Shown in pieces: positions 61,500 to 64,000 of a stretch of 64,000 nt of DNA. Below the pieces are notes generated by a model, which made no database searches, had not been told where the DNA came from, and saw only the letters and a program-made list of their open reading frames with translations. The position numbers and the translations under genes were made by a program. The DNA comes from an uncultured Lachnospiraceae bacterium (GTDB lineage Bacteria; Bacillota; Clostridia; Lachnospirales; Lachnospiraceae), in the NCBI GenBank assembly GCA_946552115.1, contig CAMNRH010000004.1, positions 51,746 through 115,745 on the forward strand, read 5' to 3'. Numbering within the stretch: the first letter of the stretch is position 1; every line of letters starts with the position of its first letter.

Positions 61500-61528
61500 G
61501 ACTAAATTAGAAAGAGGCGTGAAAAATT

Positions 61529-62479
61529 ATGAGATATATTAATACACTGGCACCGGGTGAGCTGATTCGGAATGTATATCTGTGCAAGGGAAAACGTTCC
61601 GCTGAGACACGAAACGGAAAGCCCTATGATAATCTGATACTGCAGGACAAGACAGGGACGCTGGACGGAAAGGTATGGGATCCGAACTCCGGCGGAATTG
61701 CAGATTATGATGAAAAGGATTTCATTGAAGTATACGGCGAGGTCATCAGTTATAATAATAACCTTCAGTTAAATATTAAGCAGATACGAAAGGCACAGGA
61801 GGGGGAGTATATTCCGGCGGATTATATGCCGACAACCGAAAAGAACACGGACGGCATGTATCAGGAGCTGTTACAATATATTGGTCAGATTAAAAATCCT
61901 TATCTGAAAAGGGCAGTTGAATATTATTTCGTAGAGGACGAGGCATTCATAAAAAAATTTAAAACCCATTCCGCAGCAAAAAGCGTACATCACGGTTTCG
62001 CCGGAGGCCTCTTGGAGCATACGCTGAGCGTAGTAAAATTTTGTGAATATATGGCTGGCGCATATAAGATATTGAATCGTGATTTACTGTATGCGGCGGC
62101 GATCTGCCACGATATTGGAAAGACAAAAGAGTTGTCTGCGTTTCCGGAAAACGATTATACTGACGACGGACAGCTTTTAGGCCATATTGTAATCGGTGTG
62201 GAAATGATAAGCGATGCCGTCAGAGCAATTCCGGAATTTCCCGAACAGCTGGCAAGCGAGCTGAAGCATTGTATTATCGCACATCACGGTGAGCTGGAAT
62301 ACGGCTCTCCGAAAAAACCGGCGCTCGCAGAGGCGCTGGCACTTAATTTTGCGGACTGTGCAGATGCGAAGATGCAGACACTTACAGAAATCTTTAAGGA
62401 AAAAAAATCAAATGTCTGGCTGGGGTATAATAAACTGTTCGAGTCCAATTTGAGAAAATCGGGGACGGGGTTTTTTTAA
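61529..62479 (+). CDS. yhaM: YhaM-like 3'-5' exoribonuclease (OB-fold + HD domain)
   Basis: A 316-residue protein with an N-terminal OB-fold nucleic-acid-binding domain (about 1-95, NLILQDKTGTLDGKVWD) and an HD phosphohydrolase domain (about 150-300) with metal ligands in HHGFAGGLLEHT, ICHDIGKTKEL and HCIIAHHGELEYGSP. This is the architecture of YhaM/CBF1, which trims RNA and single-stranded DNA from the 3' end. The last codons (SGTGFF and stop) come from a GGGGACGGG repeat. The catalytic domain is intact. Confidence 0.88.
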   Translation: MRYINTLAPGELIRNVYLCKGKRSAETRNGKPYDNLILQDKTGTLDGKVWDPNSGGIADYDEKDFIEVYGEVISYNNNLQLNIKQIRKAQEGEYIPADYMPTTEKNTDGMYQELLQYIGQIKNPYLKRAVEYYFVEDEAFIKKFKTHSAAKSVHHGFAGGLLEHTLSVVKFCEYMAGAYKILNRDLLYAAAICHDIGKTKELSAFPENDYTDDGQLLGHIVIGVEMISDAVRAIPEFPEQLASELKHCIIAHHGELEYGSPKKPALAEALALNFADCADAKMQTLTEIFKEKKSNVWLGYNKLFESNLRKSGTGFF

Positions 62480-62498
62480 AAAAACCCCGTCCCCGATT
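62457..62498. repeat. 42-bp perfect palindrome, GGGGACGGG repeat, terminator-like
   Basis: AATCGGGGACGGGGTTTTTTT followed without loop by its exact inverse. It contains the stop codon of the upstream exonuclease gene and T-runs inside each arm, so it can act as a terminator. The arms differ from the copy at 20819 at only a few positions. Confidence 0.85.
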
Positions 62499-62522
62499 AC
62501 CGATTAAAAAGCGAGGAATATT

Positions 62523-63950
62523 ATGAAGAAAGTAATGCAGAAAAATGATATGGTCAGGCTTCAGATTGAAGATATAGGAGTCGGAGGAGAGGGCATTGGA
62601 AAAATAGACGGATATACATTGTTTGTTAAGGATACGGTTATTGGTGATGTGATAGAAGCGAAAGTGATAAAAGCAAAAAAGAGCTATGGCTATGCAAAGC
62701 TTATAAATATCCTGACACCGTCAGAATACCGGGTGAAGCCGAGATGTCCGTATGCACGCCAATGCGGCGGCTGCCAGATTCAGGAGATGTCTTATGAGAA
62801 GCAGCTTGCGTTTAAGGAGGCTAAGGTACGGGGTAATCTTACCCGTATCGGGGAGGTTCCGGAGGAGCTTTTAGACCGGGTGATGGATCCTATTATCGGT
62901 ATGGAGCAGCCTTTTGAGTACAGGAATAAGGCGCAGTTCCCGATAAGGGCGGACAGAGAGGGGAATCCTGCCGCAGGCTTTTATGCCGGAAGGACGCACA
63001 GTATGATTCCCAATACGGATTGCGCGCTCGGAGTACCGGTAAATAAGCAAATTTTAGAGGAAATTTTAAGCTTTATGAGAGAATACCGGATACCGGCTTA
63101 TGATGAAGAAAAGCATGCAGGGCTTATTCGCCATGTGCTTATCCGTTATGGCTTTAAGACAAAGGAAATTATGGTCTGTCTTGTCATTAACGGAAACTGT
63201 CTGCCTCATTCTAAGGCTCTCGCAGAGAGACTGACGGAAATTAGGGGTATGGAAAGTATTACGGTAAATATTAATAAGGAAAAAACGAATGTCATTATGG
63301 GGCCGCAGATAAGACCGATTTGGGGGCAGACATATATTACGGATTATATCGGGGATATAAAATATCAGATATCGCCGCTTTCTTTTTATCAGGTGAATCC
63401 GGTGCAAACGGAAAAGCTGTATGGTCTTGCGCTTGATTATGCCGGGCTTACCGGACAGGAGACCGTGTGGGACATGTACTGCGGAATCGGGACTATTTCC
63501 CTTTTTCTTGCACAGAAAGCGAAGCAGGTATACGGTGTGGAGATTGTACCGCAGGCGATTGAGGATGCTAGGAATAATGCGAAGCTCAACGGGATATCCA
63601 ATGCGGAATTTTATGCAGGGAAAGCGGAGGAGGTTTTGCCGGGATATTACAGAGAATATGAAAAGAAACATCCGGGGGAGAGAGTAAATGCGGATGTGAT
63701 AGTTGTAGACCCGCCCAGGAAAGGCTGCGATGAAATACTTCTTCGGACGATGGCGGATATGCGTCCGGACAGGATTGTATATGTGAGCTGCGATTCGGCG
63801 ACACTTGCGCGGGATGTAAAATTTCTGCGAAAGAATGGGTATGAGTTGGAAAGGGCAAGGGCGGTGGACCAGTTTCCGCAGACGGTGAGTGTAGAAACTG
63901 TGTGTCTCTTGAGCAACCGAAAATTAAAACCTGATACTTATATAAAATGA
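62523..63950 (+). CDS. rlmD: 23S rRNA (uracil-5-)-methyltransferase, RlmD/RumA type
   Basis: A 475-residue TrmA-family enzyme: N-terminal TRAM domain (about 5-65, QIEDIGVGGEGIGKIDGYTL), [4Fe-4S] motif CPYARQCGGCQIQ, and a C-terminal S-adenosylmethionine domain with DMYCGIGTISLFLA, VDPPRKGCDE and the catalytic cysteine in YVSCDSATLARD. It makes 5-methyluridine in 23S rRNA; the exact position (RlmD, RlmC or RlmCD type) cannot be set from sequence alone. AGGAATATT precedes the ATG. Confidence 0.92.
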   Translation: MKKVMQKNDMVRLQIEDIGVGGEGIGKIDGYTLFVKDTVIGDVIEAKVIKAKKSYGYAKLINILTPSEYRVKPRCPYARQCGGCQIQEMSYEKQLAFKEAKVRGNLTRIGEVPEELLDRVMDPIIGMEQPFEYRNKAQFPIRADREGNPAAGFYAGRTHSMIPNTDCALGVPVNKQILEEILSFMREYRIPAYDEEKHAGLIRHVLIRYGFKTKEIMVCLVINGNCLPHSKALAERLTEIRGMESITVNINKEKTNVIMGPQIRPIWGQTYITDYIGDIKYQISPLSFYQVNPVQTEKLYGLALDYAGLTGQETVWDMYCGIGTISLFLAQKAKQVYGVEIVPQAIEDARNNAKLNGISNAEFYAGKAEEVLPGYYREYEKKHPGERVNADVIVVDPPRKGCDEILLRTMADMRPDRIVYVSCDSATLARDVKFLRKNGYELERARAVDQFPQTVSVETVCLLSNRKLKPDTYIK

Positions 63951-63966
63951 TGCTGGGGTCAAAAGC
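63946..63966. repeat. Partial GGGGTCAAAA repeat at the window end
   Basis: AATGATGCTGGGGTCAAAAGC matches the reverse complement of 36583-36604 with one substitution and one single-base gap. The opposite arm is not present, so this is a half element, or its partner lies elsewhere. The last 34 nt of the window hold nothing I recognise. Confidence 0.55.
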
Positions 63967-64000
63967 CCACGAAATAGAACCTTGAAAATTTAATATTTTA

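Noticed and set aside
1..64000. CRISPR arrays, prophage, insertion sequences, rRNA
   Set aside because: No regularly spaced repeats, cas genes, transposase, integrase or structural phage genes, and no rRNA sequence were found on either strand.

Overview
The window looks like chromosomal DNA of a strictly anaerobic gut Firmicute of the Lachnospiraceae type. The reasons are strong Shine-Dalgarno sites, sigma-A promoters, a class B sortase, DUF951/DUF5685/DUF4179 proteins, a class I fumarase, a CUT2 sugar transporter, a GH112 phosphorylase, and housekeeping synteny (rpsF-ssb-rpsR; gdpP-rplI-dnaB). Genus cannot be fixed from the sequence alone. I see no CRISPR array, insertion sequence, prophage or rRNA.

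Region 1 (1-13.9 kb) is a cell-surface polysaccharide locus, all on the + strand. It opens with a Dlt-like set: an MBOAT acyltransferase, an acyl carrier protein, a DltD-like SGNH protein with two tandem ILEI/FAM3-like domains, and an AMP-forming ligase fused to a nitroreductase. More AT-rich glycan genes follow: GT4 and GT2 glycosyltransferases, a NodB-type deacetylase, a polysaccharide pyruvyl transferase, an ABC exporter and a second GT2. Region 2 (14-26.5 kb) is mixed: topoisomerase III, a CdaR/PucR-type regulator with a LUD protein, tRNA-Cys, an orphan protein resembling the N-terminus of proline reductase PrdA, an ECF sigma/anti-sigma pair, a DnaJ/DUF5685/zinc-ribbon trio, a cysteine-desulfidase-family enzyme, sortase B, and rpsF-ssb-rpsR.

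Region 3 (26.6-39.3 kb) is the most striking part. One co-directional run starts at a promoter overlapping a near-consensus Rex operator. It encodes malate dehydrogenase, HdrB-HdrC-HdrA, an FlxD/MvhD protein, three Flx-like Fe-S/flavin subunits, a soluble fumarate reductase pair (FrdB, FrdA), both fumarase subunits and an AspT-family carboxylate transporter. Read together it is a complete oxaloacetate-to-succinate branch. The fumarate reductase has no membrane anchor but sits beside a full flavin-based electron-bifurcation module. My inference is an NADH-dependent, ferredoxin-reducing, cytosolic fumarate respiration module with succinate export.

Region 4 (39.3-49.5 kb) holds a SemiSWEET-like/SGNH fusion protein, a LysR regulator, a CUT2 ABC transporter followed by a divergent pseudouridine-phosphate-glycosidase homologue, and a GH112 phosphorylase-NahK-GalE operon for lacto-N-biose/galacto-N-biose. 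Region 5 (49.5-64 kb) is mainly core functions: gdpP, rplI, dnaB, a small ferredoxin, an orphan sugar-binding lipoprotein, a two-component system downstream of mutS2, an HtrA-like probable pseudoprotease, a YhaM-type exonuclease and an RlmD-type rRNA methyltransferase. A GGGGACGGG-containing hairpin repeat recurs at gene 3' ends, and in two genes it supplies the last codons.
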